Of a stretch of DNA of 64,000 nt, positions 7,573 through 15,221 are shown piece after piece (positions within the stretch are counted from its first letter, which is position 1; every line of letters starts with the position of its first letter). The position numbers and the translations under genes were made by a program. The stretch lies in NCBI RefSeq assembly GCF_024437745.1, contig NZ_JANFNY010000007.1, forward strand, positions 1 through 64,000, in the 5' to 3' direction. The notes below the pieces were generated by a model, which worked only from the letters and a program-made list of their open reading frames with translations, was not told the DNA's origin and ran no database searches. This DNA is from Roseomonas sp. GC11. Lineage in GTDB: Bacteria; Pseudomonadota; Alphaproteobacteria; Acetobacterales; Acetobacteraceae.

Positions 7573-8454
7573 TCACCCGGCAAAGCGTGGCTCGGCAATC
7601 CCTGTCACGCCGAGACCTTCAATGGCAAAAAGCCACCCTGCTTCTTTTTCCACTGCCCGCAGCCGGTGACTGGCGGAAATCGACGTAACGAAAAGGATAT
7701 CGAGTCCTGGACCACCAAACGCAACGCTGGTGGGATGGGTGACTGGCATGTCGATCAGCCGCAGCAACTGCCCTTCCGGCGAAAAGCGCGCGATCTGACC
7801 GCTGCGAACCAATGCGGTCCACAGGCATCCTTCCGAATCGATCGTGGCACCATCAGGCGCTGTGCCCATGGCTCTGAAGTCGACGAAGAGACGCTGATTC
7901 GACGGTGTGCCCGTCGTAAGATCATAATCAAAGGCCCAAATCACCTGCCGCGTGCTGTCCGCGCAGTACAGGGTTGTTCCTTCCGGACTGAAGCAGGGGC
8001 CGTTGGTGGTGGCCAGGTCTCCGACGATGCATGTGACTGCCGTATCAGGATCAAGCCGGTATAATCCACCGATAACGCGCTCTGTGGGTTCCCGATTGCC
8101 GTGCATGGTGCCTGACAGGAAACGCCCTCGGCGGTCAACCTTGCCATCATTCAAACGGATATCGGGGTGGGAGATATCCAGCTCAACGATTGGGGTAACC
8201 TTCTGACTTATGAGATCGCAGCGGCTGAAGCCCGTTCGTAGGGCCAGGATGATATCGCCCTTGCTGGACAGGGCGCAGGACCCAACAGGTGCAGGAACCA
8301 CGAAGTCCTGCCGGAATCCGCTGGACCATTCCAGCCTGTGTAGAGTGCCTTCCAGGGAATCGAGCCATAACAGTGTCTGTTCCGCTGCATCCCAAACAGG
8401 ACTCTCGCCCAGGCGATCCTTCGTGTCGGAGACGCGCGTAATCGAGAGAGACAT
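7573..8454 (-). CDS. SMP-30/gluconolactonase family protein
   Basis: A 293-residue six-bladed beta-propeller of the SMP-30/gluconolactonase/LRE family, which hydrolyses sugar or other lactones with a divalent metal. The metal-binding residues are where the family has them: Glu17 in LGESPVW, Asn151 in NGPCFSPEG and Asp201 in PDGATID, plus the LNDGK loop at about residues 101-105. No signal peptide is seen, so it is cytoplasmic. It starts 6 bp after the Bug gene stop and is surely cotranscribed with it, which suggests lactone or sugar-acid uptake followed by ring opening. Confidence 0.88.
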   Translation of the reverse strand: MSLSITRVSDTKDRLGESPVWDAAEQTLLWLDSLEGTLHRLEWSSGFRQDFVVPAPVGSCALSSKGDIILALRTGFSRCDLISQKVTPIVELDISHPDIRLNDGKVDRRGRFLSGTMHGNREPTERVIGGLYRLDPDTAVTCIVGDLATTNGPCFSPEGTTLYCADSTRQVIWAFDYDLTTGTPSNQRLFVDFRAMGTAPDGATIDSEGCLWTALVRSGQIARFSPEGQLLRLIDMPVTHPTSVAFGGPGLDILFVTSISASHRLRAVEKEAGWLFAIEGLGVTGIAEPRFAG

Positions 8455-8460
8455 GCGTTC

Positions 8461-9435
8461 TTATCCTAGCCTGAGGCCAATGCTGCGAATCAAGCTTCCC
8501 CATTTTTCCCTTTCCATGGCGATCATCCGGGCAAAGGAATCCGGATCGTTGCCGATGAGTTCGGCGCCTTGCGCAAAGAACTGCGATGCCAGATCAGGGC
8601 TTTTCTGGGCCTCGTGAATCGCCGAGGCCAGCCTGTTGGCAAGGATACGGGGTATGTTGGCAGGCGCGAACATGCCATACCAATAAGGCATTGCGATATC
8701 GGGGAAGCCTGTGTCGCGGAAGTTTGGAGTACCCTGAAGGTAGGGGACAGGCTTCTCACCGGTGACACCCAGGCAGCGCAATTCTCCACCCTTGATCAGT
8801 TCCGGATATGCCGCGACGCCATCAAAGGCAAAAGCGATATCGCCCCTGATCATCATCTGCTGGGCGTCGGTGGTGCCTCGGAAGGAAACATCGGTGAGCT
8901 TGATGCCTGTGGCCTGCCTGAGCAATTCACCGCAGAGATGGCCTATCGCGCCTGGGTTGGCGCCGTAAGGGACGGGGTGTGGCTGTGCTCTCACCCAGGC
9001 GACCAGCTCGGCCACCGAGCGCACGGGTAGGCGGGGGTTACAGTAAAGTGCCATCTGGGCGCGCAGCAGCAGGGAAATCGGCGTGAACTGCTCCAGTGGC
9101 GCGCGCTGGATCTCGTAGAGATGCGGCAGGACCGAGAAGGTCGTCGAGGAGGTCAGGAGGATGGTGTAGCCATCTGGCCGGGATTGCGCCACATGGCCGG
9201 CGGCGATCACGGTATTGGCCCCCGGCCTGTTATCAACCACCACAGGGCTGCCGAGGTTTTTCTCCATCGCGCTCGCCAGACGGCGCGCGAGGATGTCGGG
9301 CTCGGAACCGGCGGCGAAAGCAACCACGATCCGGATCGGGCGGCTTGGGAAATCCTGGGCCTGCGCGGTGGAAGCCAGGCTGAGGCCAGCCATGCCCGTG
9401 AGCAGGCGCCGGCGCGGGACGCTGCATGCTGTCAT
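8461..9435 (-). CDS. Bug/TctC-family solute-binding protein
   Basis: A 324-residue periplasmic binding protein. The leader carries PRRRLLTGMAGLSLA and ends in an AQAQ-like site. The GSEPD ligand-loop variant, VVDNRPGAN loop, RPDGYT strand and MPYWYG motif make it a close paralogue of the protein at 3780-4772. I chose the ATG at 9435 because GGAGG lies just upstream and the signal peptide begins there; the frame stays open for 61 more codons without a plausible leader. It forms a two-gene operon with the SMP-30 lactonase. No TctAB partner is nearby. Confidence 0.88.
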   Translation of the reverse strand: MTACSVPRRRLLTGMAGLSLASTAQAQDFPSRPIRIVVAFAAGSEPDILARRLASAMEKNLGSPVVVDNRPGANTVIAAGHVAQSRPDGYTILLTSSTTFSVLPHLYEIQRAPLEQFTPISLLLRAQMALYCNPRLPVRSVAELVAWVRAQPHPVPYGANPGAIGHLCGELLRQATGIKLTDVSFRGTTDAQQMMIRGDIAFAFDGVAAYPELIKGGELRCLGVTGEKPVPYLQGTPNFRDTGFPDIAMPYWYGMFAPANIPRILANRLASAIHEAQKSPDLASQFFAQGAELIGNDPDSFARMIAMEREKWGSLIRSIGLRLG

Positions 9436-9504
9436 GATGTGTTCCTCCAGAGGCATGGAGCGCTCTGCGTCGCTTCCGTGATGGTCTTGAAGATTGCTGC
9501 TGAC

Positions 9505-9518
9505 TGACCGGACGGTCA
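9505..9518. promoter_or_regulatory. Palindrome TGACCG-N2-CGGTCA, copy 2
   Basis: A perfect 6-bp inverted repeat with spacer GA, 70 bp upstream of the Bug/SMP-30 operon start. That position fits an operator. The same half-sites occur at 7345-7358. The nearest TetR gene is at 10705-11391, but no link is proven. Confidence 0.5.
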
Positions 9519-9731
9519 AGGCAGAAGAGCGGAATCCGCAATAACCCCCGGAATGGCTGTTATCTGGCCGGCCGGGCCATGTGCCAGCAGGCCCAGGTGC
9601 CCGGCCTGATCGAGCCACTGAAGCAATGCAAAAAACGGGCAGGTATTTTCAAATGAACGATTGAATTATCATTGCCATCCCGCCCGGCGCAGGGATAGCC
9701 TCCGGCCAGCCTGAAAGCTGGAGCATTCAAC

Positions 9732-10679
9732 ATGGCCAAGATGCGCATCGAGGGGTCCTTCGTCGCCCTCATCACGCCTTTCAACGCCGATGGCACGGTC
9801 GATTTCGGCGCATTCCGCACGCTGCTCGACTGGCATGAGAAGTCTGGCACCTCCGCCGTGCTGATCATGGGCTCCACGGGCGAGGTCAGCATGCTGACGC
9901 CCGAGGAGCGGCGTGAGATCGTCGAGAAGACGGCGGCGATGAAGACGGGCCGGATGAAGCTCTTTTACGGGTGCACCGGCACCAGCACGGCGGCGAGCAT
10001 CGCCTATCTGAAGCACGCCAAGGCCGCCGGGGCGGATGGCGCCATCCTGGCCGCGCCCGCCTATATCTGCGCGCCGGAAGCCGATATCGAAGAATTCTTC
10101 GCCGAATGCGCTGATGCCGTCGAACTTCCCATCGGCATCTACAACAATCCGCCGCGCGTGAAGACGGATCTGCACTGGGACAACCTGCTGCGGCTGCTGA
10201 AGCACCCGAACATCGTCGTGCTGAAGGAAAGCACCACGCGTGTCGGCCAGGTGGCGCAGGTCTGCGCCGCGCAGCCGGATGCCTCGATCATGTGCTGCGA
10301 CAGCCCCAATCTCGGCCTCGTCGTGCCCACCATGTCGCTCGGCGGCCATGGCACCGCCAACATGACGGGCAATATCGACCCCGCCGGCATTGCGCGCCTG
10401 TCCACCCCCTGGACGACGCCGGAGCAGTCGGTGGTGTTCCGGGAGACCTATCTGCGGCTGCTGCCGCTGCTGCACTTCACCTATTCGGCGATCAACCCCG
10501 TGGCGGTGAAGTCGCTGATGAAGGCGGTGGGGCTGCCGGCCGGCGATCTGCGTCGGCCGCTGAAGGGTCTGCCGCCGGAGCATCTGGCGCGCGGCCTCGC
10601 CGTGGTGCGCAAGCTGGGCCTGGACCGGCAATATGGCTGGACCCTGCCGGGCGAGGGCGTGCCGCTGGCCGCCGAGTAA
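9732..10679 (+). CDS. Dihydrodipicolinate synthase (DapA/NanA) family lyase
   Basis: A 315-residue TIM-barrel class I aldolase of the DHDPS/N-acetylneuraminate lyase family. The Schiff-base lysine is Lys165 in VVLKEST and the proton-relay tyrosine is Tyr137 in GIYNNP. The GSTGE carboxylate-binding turn at residues 48-51 fits pyruvate or a keto acid. A GGAG lies 8 nt before the ATG. It stands alone, divergent from the Bug/SMP-30 operon and next to a convergent TetR gene, so it is more likely catabolic (keto-deoxy sugar acid or similar) than lysine biosynthetic. The nearby lactonase and Bug protein fit a sugar-acid route. Confidence 0.88.
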   Translation: MAKMRIEGSFVALITPFNADGTVDFGAFRTLLDWHEKSGTSAVLIMGSTGEVSMLTPEERREIVEKTAAMKTGRMKLFYGCTGTSTAASIAYLKHAKAAGADGAILAAPAYICAPEADIEEFFAECADAVELPIGIYNNPPRVKTDLHWDNLLRLLKHPNIVVLKESTTRVGQVAQVCAAQPDASIMCCDSPNLGLVVPTMSLGGHGTANMTGNIDPAGIARLSTPWTTPEQSVVFRETYLRLLPLLHFTYSAINPVAVKSLMKAVGLPAGDLRRPLKGLPPEHLARGLAVVRKLGLDRQYGWTLPGEGVPLAAE

Positions 10680-10704
10680 CTCTGCCTCCGCCAGCCCGGT
10701 GCCT

Positions 10705-11391
10705 TCAGCGCGGGGCTGGCGGCGCGCGGAAGCCCGCTGCGATGAAGGTGACGAGCTGCCGCACCACGGCATCGTCATCCGCCCCCGCCACCTGCGGGGA
10801 AATACTGGCGAGCCGGTTCGTGCCGCGATCCAGGTCGGCCAGGATCTGCATCATGGCGCCGCGTGCGAAATCGTAGCGCCAGACGATGTCCTCGTGTGCC
10901 AGCCAGGGCGCCGCGCCCTGCAAGGCTGCGAGGAAACGCAGATGCACGGGGTCGAACTGCGCCGCCAGCACGCTGTTGGTGCTGCCCCGTGGCAGGGCGC
11001 GGGCCTGTAACAACAGCCGCACGATGGCGCGGCCATCCTGCCGGTCGCGGCTGAGGCGCACCATCGGGCGGATCAGGGCCTCGGCCAGGGCTTCCAGCGT
11101 TGGCCCGCCCGGCCCCGCCACGGCCTCGCAATGTTCGAGTGCGGCCAGTCGCGCGGCATTGATCTCGCCCAGGAAATGCTCCAGCACGGCGCGGATCAGG
11201 TCGTCCTTCGAGCGGAAATGATAGTTCACCGCGGCGATGTTGGCACCGGCGCGCTCGGTGATCTCCTTCACCGAGGCGCCGTCGAAGCCGCGCTCGGCGA
11301 AGGCCTCCAGTGCGGCGGTCAGGATGCGCGCGGCGGTCTCCGGCATGCCGGCCGCCCGGGTGCCGCCTTTTGTCCGTGCCTTCACGGGCAT
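10705..11391 (-). CDS. TetR/AcrR family transcriptional regulator
   Basis: A 228-residue regulator. The N-terminal helix-turn-helix (about residues 20-68) has the TetR signature: AALEAFAERGFDGASVKEI followed by GANIAAVNYHFRSKDDLI. The long alpha-helical C-terminal domain is the ligand and dimerisation part. It converges on the DapA-family gene with 25 bp between stops. Its target is unknown; the TGACCG-N2-CGGTCA palindromes nearby are of the type TetR proteins bind, which is only suggestive. Confidence 0.9.
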   Translation of the reverse strand: MPVKARTKGGTRAAGMPETAARILTAALEAFAERGFDGASVKEITERAGANIAAVNYHFRSKDDLIRAVLEHFLGEINAARLAALEHCEAVAGPGGPTLEALAEALIRPMVRLSRDRQDGRAIVRLLLQARALPRGSTNSVLAAQFDPVHLRFLAALQGAAPWLAHEDIVWRYDFARGAMMQILADLDRGTNRLASISPQVAGADDDAVVRQLVTFIAAGFRAPPAPR

Positions 11392-11569
11392 GCGGCGCTC
11401 CTCGGGGTGGCCATCCGCCGGGGCGGGCAGGGCTTCAGGGTTGCGGGTGGAACGGGCAATCCATCAGGCTCCAGGGCACAAATGGTCATTTCAAACACCA
11501 TTGCGCGCCTGATGCCTGGAGGGAAGGGGCCTGTGCCGTCGGGCCTTGTTGTTCCGGTCCCCGCGCTTT

Positions 11570-12619
11570 TCAGGGAATGTGGCGCAGCCATTCCGGCGAC
11601 ATGAATTTCTCCGCCGCGATTTTTTCCGCCGCCGCATATTCCTCCGGGGTGATGGCGCCGGCACTGCCGCCGTGCAGGGAGACGAAGGTCTCCCGCATAT
11701 GGCGGATGATCGCCTCACGCGGCAGGCCGGTCTGGCTGCGCAGGGGGTCAACGCGCTTGACAGCGCTGGTGGTGCCCTTGTCGCTGAGCTTTTCGCGGCC
11801 GATGCGCAGCACCTTGACCATTTTCTCCGCGTCCATGTCATAGGCCATGGTGACGTGGTGCAGGACGGTGCCGGCGGAGAAACGCTTCTGCGCCGCGCCG
11901 CCGATCTTGCCCTTGGAACTGGAGATGTCGTTCAGCGGCTTGTAGAAGGCATCGATGCCGAGCGAGATCAGGGCCTGCAACACCCAGGCGTCGAGAAAAG
12001 CGTAGGAATCGGCGAAGTTCATGTCGCGCACGAGTTCGCCCGGCGCGTAGAGCGAATAGGTGACGGTGCTGCCGGGCTCGACCAGCATGGCGCCGCCGCC
12101 GGTGACGCGGCGGACCGTCTCGATGCCATGTGCCGCCGCGGCCTCCAGGTCCACCTCGTTGCGCAGCGACTGGAAGGCACCGATGATGATGGCAGGGCGT
12201 TCCCATTCCCAGAAGCGCAGGGTAGGGCCGCGGCGGCCGGCGGCGACCTCGCGGGCGAGGACTTCGTCCAGCGCCAGATGCATGGCCGGGGAGACGGGCG
12301 GCGCCTCGATGATCTGCCAGTCATAGTCACGCCAGGAGCCGCTCTGGCCGAGGGCGCGGCGGACGGCGACGGCGACGGCCTCGGCGCTGAAGCCGATCAG
12401 CGCGGCGTCCGGGCGCAGCCCAGCCCTCACGGCCGCGGCGATTTCCTCGAAACTGGCCGTGGCGGGCAGGCCCTCGACGGCGGCGCGGATATCGTCCAGC
12501 GCCTCGGCGGGTTCCAGGAAGAAGTCGCCGGCAATCTGCACGGCCGTGATGCGGCCTTCGCTGAGTTCGAGATCGACGACGACGAGCTTGCCGCCCTGTA
12601 CCTTGTATTCGCCATGCAT
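11570..12619 (-). CDS. lplA: Lipoate--protein ligase A with N-terminal accessory-type domain
   Basis: A 349-residue protein. Residues about 100-345 are the biotin/lipoate ligase catalytic fold, with the RRVTGGGAM lipoyl-AMP loop and the GKIGGAAQ segment carrying the catalytic lysine. It activates lipoate with ATP and attaches it to E2 or H proteins. Residues about 1-95 (HGEYKVQGGKLV through VRRALG) resemble the small accessory domain that bacterial LplA usually has at the C terminus, or that archaea encode as separate LplB. Here it precedes the catalytic domain. A ligase of another acyl cofactor is possible. It lies alone between TetR and an NTF2-like gene. Confidence 0.82.
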   Translation of the reverse strand: MHGEYKVQGGKLVVVDLELSEGRITAVQIAGDFFLEPAEALDDIRAAVEGLPATASFEEIAAAVRAGLRPDAALIGFSAEAVAVAVRRALGQSGSWRDYDWQIIEAPPVSPAMHLALDEVLAREVAAGRRGPTLRFWEWERPAIIIGAFQSLRNEVDLEAAAAHGIETVRRVTGGGAMLVEPGSTVTYSLYAPGELVRDMNFADSYAFLDAWVLQALISLGIDAFYKPLNDISSSKGKIGGAAQKRFSAGTVLHHVTMAYDMDAEKMVKVLRIGREKLSDKGTTSAVKRVDPLRSQTGLPREAIIRHMRETFVSLHGGSAGAITPEEYAAAEKIAAEKFMSPEWLRHIP

Positions 12620-12721
12620 GTGCGGGCCGACCTGTCTGTCCGGTGCTGTCTGGAGAGCGGCAATACCACTGTGGTGGCGGCGCTGGCCAGATGGGGCGGT
12701 CAGACGGGGCGGCCCCGCGGC

Positions 12722-13096
12722 TCAGGCCGCCTTCGTCGAATGCCAGGCCATGAGGCGCGGGGCGGGGGCCTCGCGGTAGATGGCGGTATAGGCCAGGCGC
12801 ATCTCCAGCGGCCCGGTGGCGCGGAGCAGGCCGACGCGGGCCAGCCCATGGACGAAGGCGAAGCCCCCCTCGCGCCGCAGTCCGCGCGAGAGGGCCTCAT
12901 AGTGGCTGTAGCGGCGCTCCCCCGAGGCAAGCTTGCGCAGGAACTCGGCCTTGTCCTCGCTTTCGCCGTTGGAGTGAACGTAGCGCAGATCCTCGGCGAT
13001 CAGGGCATTCAGTGTGGGCATGTCGGCGCCGATCGTGGCCTGGAAGCGTCGGTCCTCCAGTTCGAGGATGAGGGACTCGGTGACTGCCCCGTTCAT
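12722..13096 (-). CDS. Nuclear transport factor 2-like (SnoaL/DUF4440) protein
   Basis: A 124-residue cone-shaped NTF2-fold protein. The pattern is a first helix with LILELEDRRFQATI, then TLNALIAEDLRYVHSNGESEDKAEFL, typical of DUF4440-type members, and a C-terminal beta sheet. Such proteins are small ligand-binding or isomerase/hydrolase-like enzymes; no clear catalytic set can be named. The ATG at 13096 follows a GGGAG; upstream in-frame codons fall within the AT-rich promoter of the divergent GntR gene and were not used. Confidence 0.72.
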   Translation of the reverse strand: MNGAVTESLILELEDRRFQATIGADMPTLNALIAEDLRYVHSNGESEDKAEFLRKLASGERRYSHYEALSRGLRREGGFAFVHGLARVGLLRATGPLEMRLAYTAIYREAPAPRLMAWHSTKAA

Positions 13097-13163
13097 CGGG
13101 CGCTCTCCCTGGGATCGTTGATGGTGCCAGGGCGACGATATGGGGCAGGGTGTGGGCCGTCTA

Positions 13164-13298
13164 TCGAAATTTTTAAGATATTCGAAACTTGGTCTGGAAG
13201 GCGCCTGAGCTTGCCGTGGCGCCTGCTCGGGCCTCAAAAGGATGGGCGCGCCAGCTCTCTTTAAAAAACTTTCGAAACTCTGTTGCGTTTCGAAAAAT
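13164..13298. promoter_or_regulatory. Cluster of TCGAAA words before the GntR gene
   Basis: Four copies of TCGAAA lie within 135 bp of otherwise GC-rich DNA: ATCGAAAT at 13163-13170, ATTCGAAACT at 13180-13189, TTTCGAAACTC at 13270-13280 and GTTTCGAAAAAT at 13287-13298. TTCGAA is self-complementary, so each copy is a small palindrome. They sit in the divergent promoter between the NTF2-like and GntR genes and are good candidates for GntR autoregulatory operators. Confidence 0.5.
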
Positions 13299-13337
13299 AA
13301 CCAGGAAACTGGGGGGGGAGCAGAAGGAGGCGCCGAG

Positions 13338-14048
13338 GTGGCCGCAGCATCGTCCCGCCGCAAGGTGACATCCAGCGCCGCGCTGGTGAGCCATGACGTG
13401 CAGTCGCGCCTGAAGGGCGACATCCTCGACGGCCGCTTCCCGCCCGGCAGCAAGCTCGGCACCGCACTGCTGCAGGAGACCTACGAGGCCAGCGTCGGCA
13501 CGCTGCGCGAGGCGCTGTCGCATCTGCGCTCGGAGGGGCTGGTGGAGATGGAGGCGGGGCGGGGCTTCCGCGTCGCGCCTGTCTCGGCCGAGGATCTGCG
13601 CGATGTCTCCGCGCTCTACATCGAGTTCGAGGAACGCGCGGCGGTGGATTCCGTGCGCCATGGCGGCGACGCCTGGGAGACCGATGTGCTCACCAGCTTC
13701 CACCGCCTGGCCCGCATCGAGGCGCTGCCGCGCGAGGAGCGCATCCAGCGTAGCAGCGAATGGCTGCTCTGCCATCGTGCCTTTCATGACGCGCTGGTGT
13801 CCGGCTGCCGCTCGCGCTGGCTGCTGCGGCTGCGCGCGCCGCTTTATGATCACATGGAACGCTATCGCCTGCTCTCGCAGAAGCACCGGCCGCTCAGCAT
13901 GCACAAGCGGCGGGAGCATGAACTGATCCGTGAGGCCGCGCTGTCACGGCGCGCGGAGGAGGTGGGCGAATTGCTGCGCCAGCATCTGGAGGAAACGACG
14001 CAGACCGTTCTGCGCCACGCGCCGCAATTCATGCCCGGCGCGGGCTGA
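13338..14048 (+). CDS. GntR family regulator with FCD effector domain
   Basis: A 236-residue regulator. The winged helix at about residues 18-80 has the GntR pattern LKGDILDGRFPPGSKL followed by VGTLREALSHLRSEGLV. The rest is an FCD-type all-helical ligand domain with the metal-site type histidine in HRAFHDAL. The GTG at 13338 was chosen because AAGGAGG lies 7 nt upstream; an earlier in-frame start would translate the AT-rich operator region. It heads a run of four catabolic genes and probably represses them in response to their substrate. Confidence 0.87.
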   Translation: MAAASSRRKVTSSAALVSHDVQSRLKGDILDGRFPPGSKLGTALLQETYEASVGTLREALSHLRSEGLVEMEAGRGFRVAPVSAEDLRDVSALYIEFEERAAVDSVRHGGDAWETDVLTSFHRLARIEALPREERIQRSSEWLLCHRAFHDALVSGCRSRWLLRLRAPLYDHMERYRLLSQKHRPLSMHKRREHELIREAALSRRAEEVGELLRQHLEETTQTVLRHAPQFMPGAG

Positions 14049-14151
14049 GGCTCCGCCCGCCGCCGCCACGCAGGGGTGGGGGCGGGCGGCATCCGTGATG
14101 ACGAGGCGGAAGCGGGCCGTAGAGTCCGCCGCCGGAAGGGGACGACCAGGA

Positions 14152-15123
14152 ATGAACAGACGCAATCTGCTCGCCGCGGCGATGGCCGCCGGCGGGTCAT
14201 GGGCGAGCCTTGCCTCGGCCCAGGAGGCGCCCGGCCACGCCATCACCCTGATGCATGGCTTCGCGCCGGGCGGCCCGGCGGATGCCATCGCGCGGCTGGT
14301 GGCGCTGCCGATGGGCAAGGCGCTGGGGCAGGTCGTGGTGGTGGAGCCGCGCCCCGGCGCGGGCGGAAATATCGCCGCCGCCGCCCTGTCGCGCGCGGTG
14401 CCGGATGGCTCGGTGATCGGGCTTGTCACCGGTGGGCATGCTGTCACCGCCGCCTTTGGCCGCAACCAGAATTATGATCCGCTGGATGGGTTTGAGGCGG
14501 TGTCGCAGGTGGCGCGCTATGCCTTTGTGCTGGCGGTGCGGGCGGATCATCCGGCGCTGGATCTGAAGGCCGCGCTGCGCATGGCGGCCAGCGCGCCGCG
14601 TGGCTGGCAGTTCGGCTCGGCTGGTAGCGGAACAACGCAGCATCTGGCAGGCGAGTTGCTGAATGCCATGTCCGGCCTGCAGATGATGCATGTGCCCTAT
14701 CGTGGTGATGCAGCCAGTATCACCGGCGTGCTGGGCGGGGAAATTCCCTTGGCCATCACCGCCGCCAATGTCGCGATTCCGCTGGTGCAGGGCGGGCAGA
14801 TCCGGCTGCTCGCGACGACGGGCCCGGTGCGTTCGGCGCGGCTGCCGGAGGTGCCGACGGTCGCCGAGGTGGCACTGCCTGGCTATGACGCATCGAGCTG
14901 GGCGGGGTTGCTGGCGCCGCGCGGGACGCAGCCGGCGGTGGTGGCGCGGCTGAATGCGGCGGCGGCGGCGGCGCTGCACGACAAGGCCGTGCAGACGCGG
15001 CTGGCGGATCTGCTCGATGGTGAGGCGGTGCCTGGTACGCCGGCGGCGCTGCGGGCGCTGATGGCGCAGGAGATCACGCGCTGGCGCGAACTCATCCAGG
15101 CTCGCCGGATCGTGCTGGAATAG
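14152..15123 (+). CDS. Bug/TctC-family solute-binding protein
   Basis: A 323-residue periplasmic binding protein. It starts with the Tat-like NRRNLLAAAMAAGG leader ending near ASAQ. The mature protein has GFAPGGPADAIAR, the family's usual GGxxD loop, VVEPRPGAGGN and the C-terminal RIVLE. It is the first gene after the GntR regulator and is followed by a dehydrogenase, a ring-cleavage-type dioxygenase and a hydrolase, so it probably delivers the substrate of that pathway. No TctAB genes are adjacent. Confidence 0.88.
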   Translation: MNRRNLLAAAMAAGGSWASLASAQEAPGHAITLMHGFAPGGPADAIARLVALPMGKALGQVVVVEPRPGAGGNIAAAALSRAVPDGSVIGLVTGGHAVTAAFGRNQNYDPLDGFEAVSQVARYAFVLAVRADHPALDLKAALRMAASAPRGWQFGSAGSGTTQHLAGELLNAMSGLQMMHVPYRGDAASITGVLGGEIPLAITAANVAIPLVQGGQIRLLATTGPVRSARLPEVPTVAEVALPGYDASSWAGLLAPRGTQPAVVARLNAAAAAALHDKAVQTRLADLLDGEAVPGTPAALRALMAQEITRWRELIQARRIVLE

Positions 15124-15164
15124 CGCCCCATGCAGCAGCTTCGTCTGAAGGAGAGTGTGGAATC

Positions 15165-15221
15165 ATGATGACAGGAACAGGGTTCTTCCCGTCTGTTCTG
15201 CCCATGGCGGTGCGGCCGTGA
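15165..15221 (+). CDS. Possible 18-codon leader peptide upstream of the Ldh_2 gene
   Basis: An AAGGAG at 15148-15153 stands 11 nt before ATG ATG at 15165. This opens an 18-codon frame (MMTGTGFFPSVLPMAVRP) whose TGA overlaps the GTG start of the dehydrogenase (GTGA). The dehydrogenase GTG itself has no good ribosome site, so it may depend on translation of this short frame. It could instead be a leftover of the original start after a frameshift. The peptide resembles nothing I know. Confidence 0.35.
   Translation: MMTGTGFFPSVLPMAVRP

Noticed and set aside
7386-7598. 70-codon minus-strand frame beside the SMP-30 gene
   Set aside because: It is antisense to the Bug relic and has no domain; the plus-strand relic explains the sequence better.
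9669-10778. 369-codon minus-strand open frame across the DapA-family gene
   Set aside because: Antisense shadow of a gene with intact catalytic residues; the composition is Arg/Gln/His-rich without recognisable domains.
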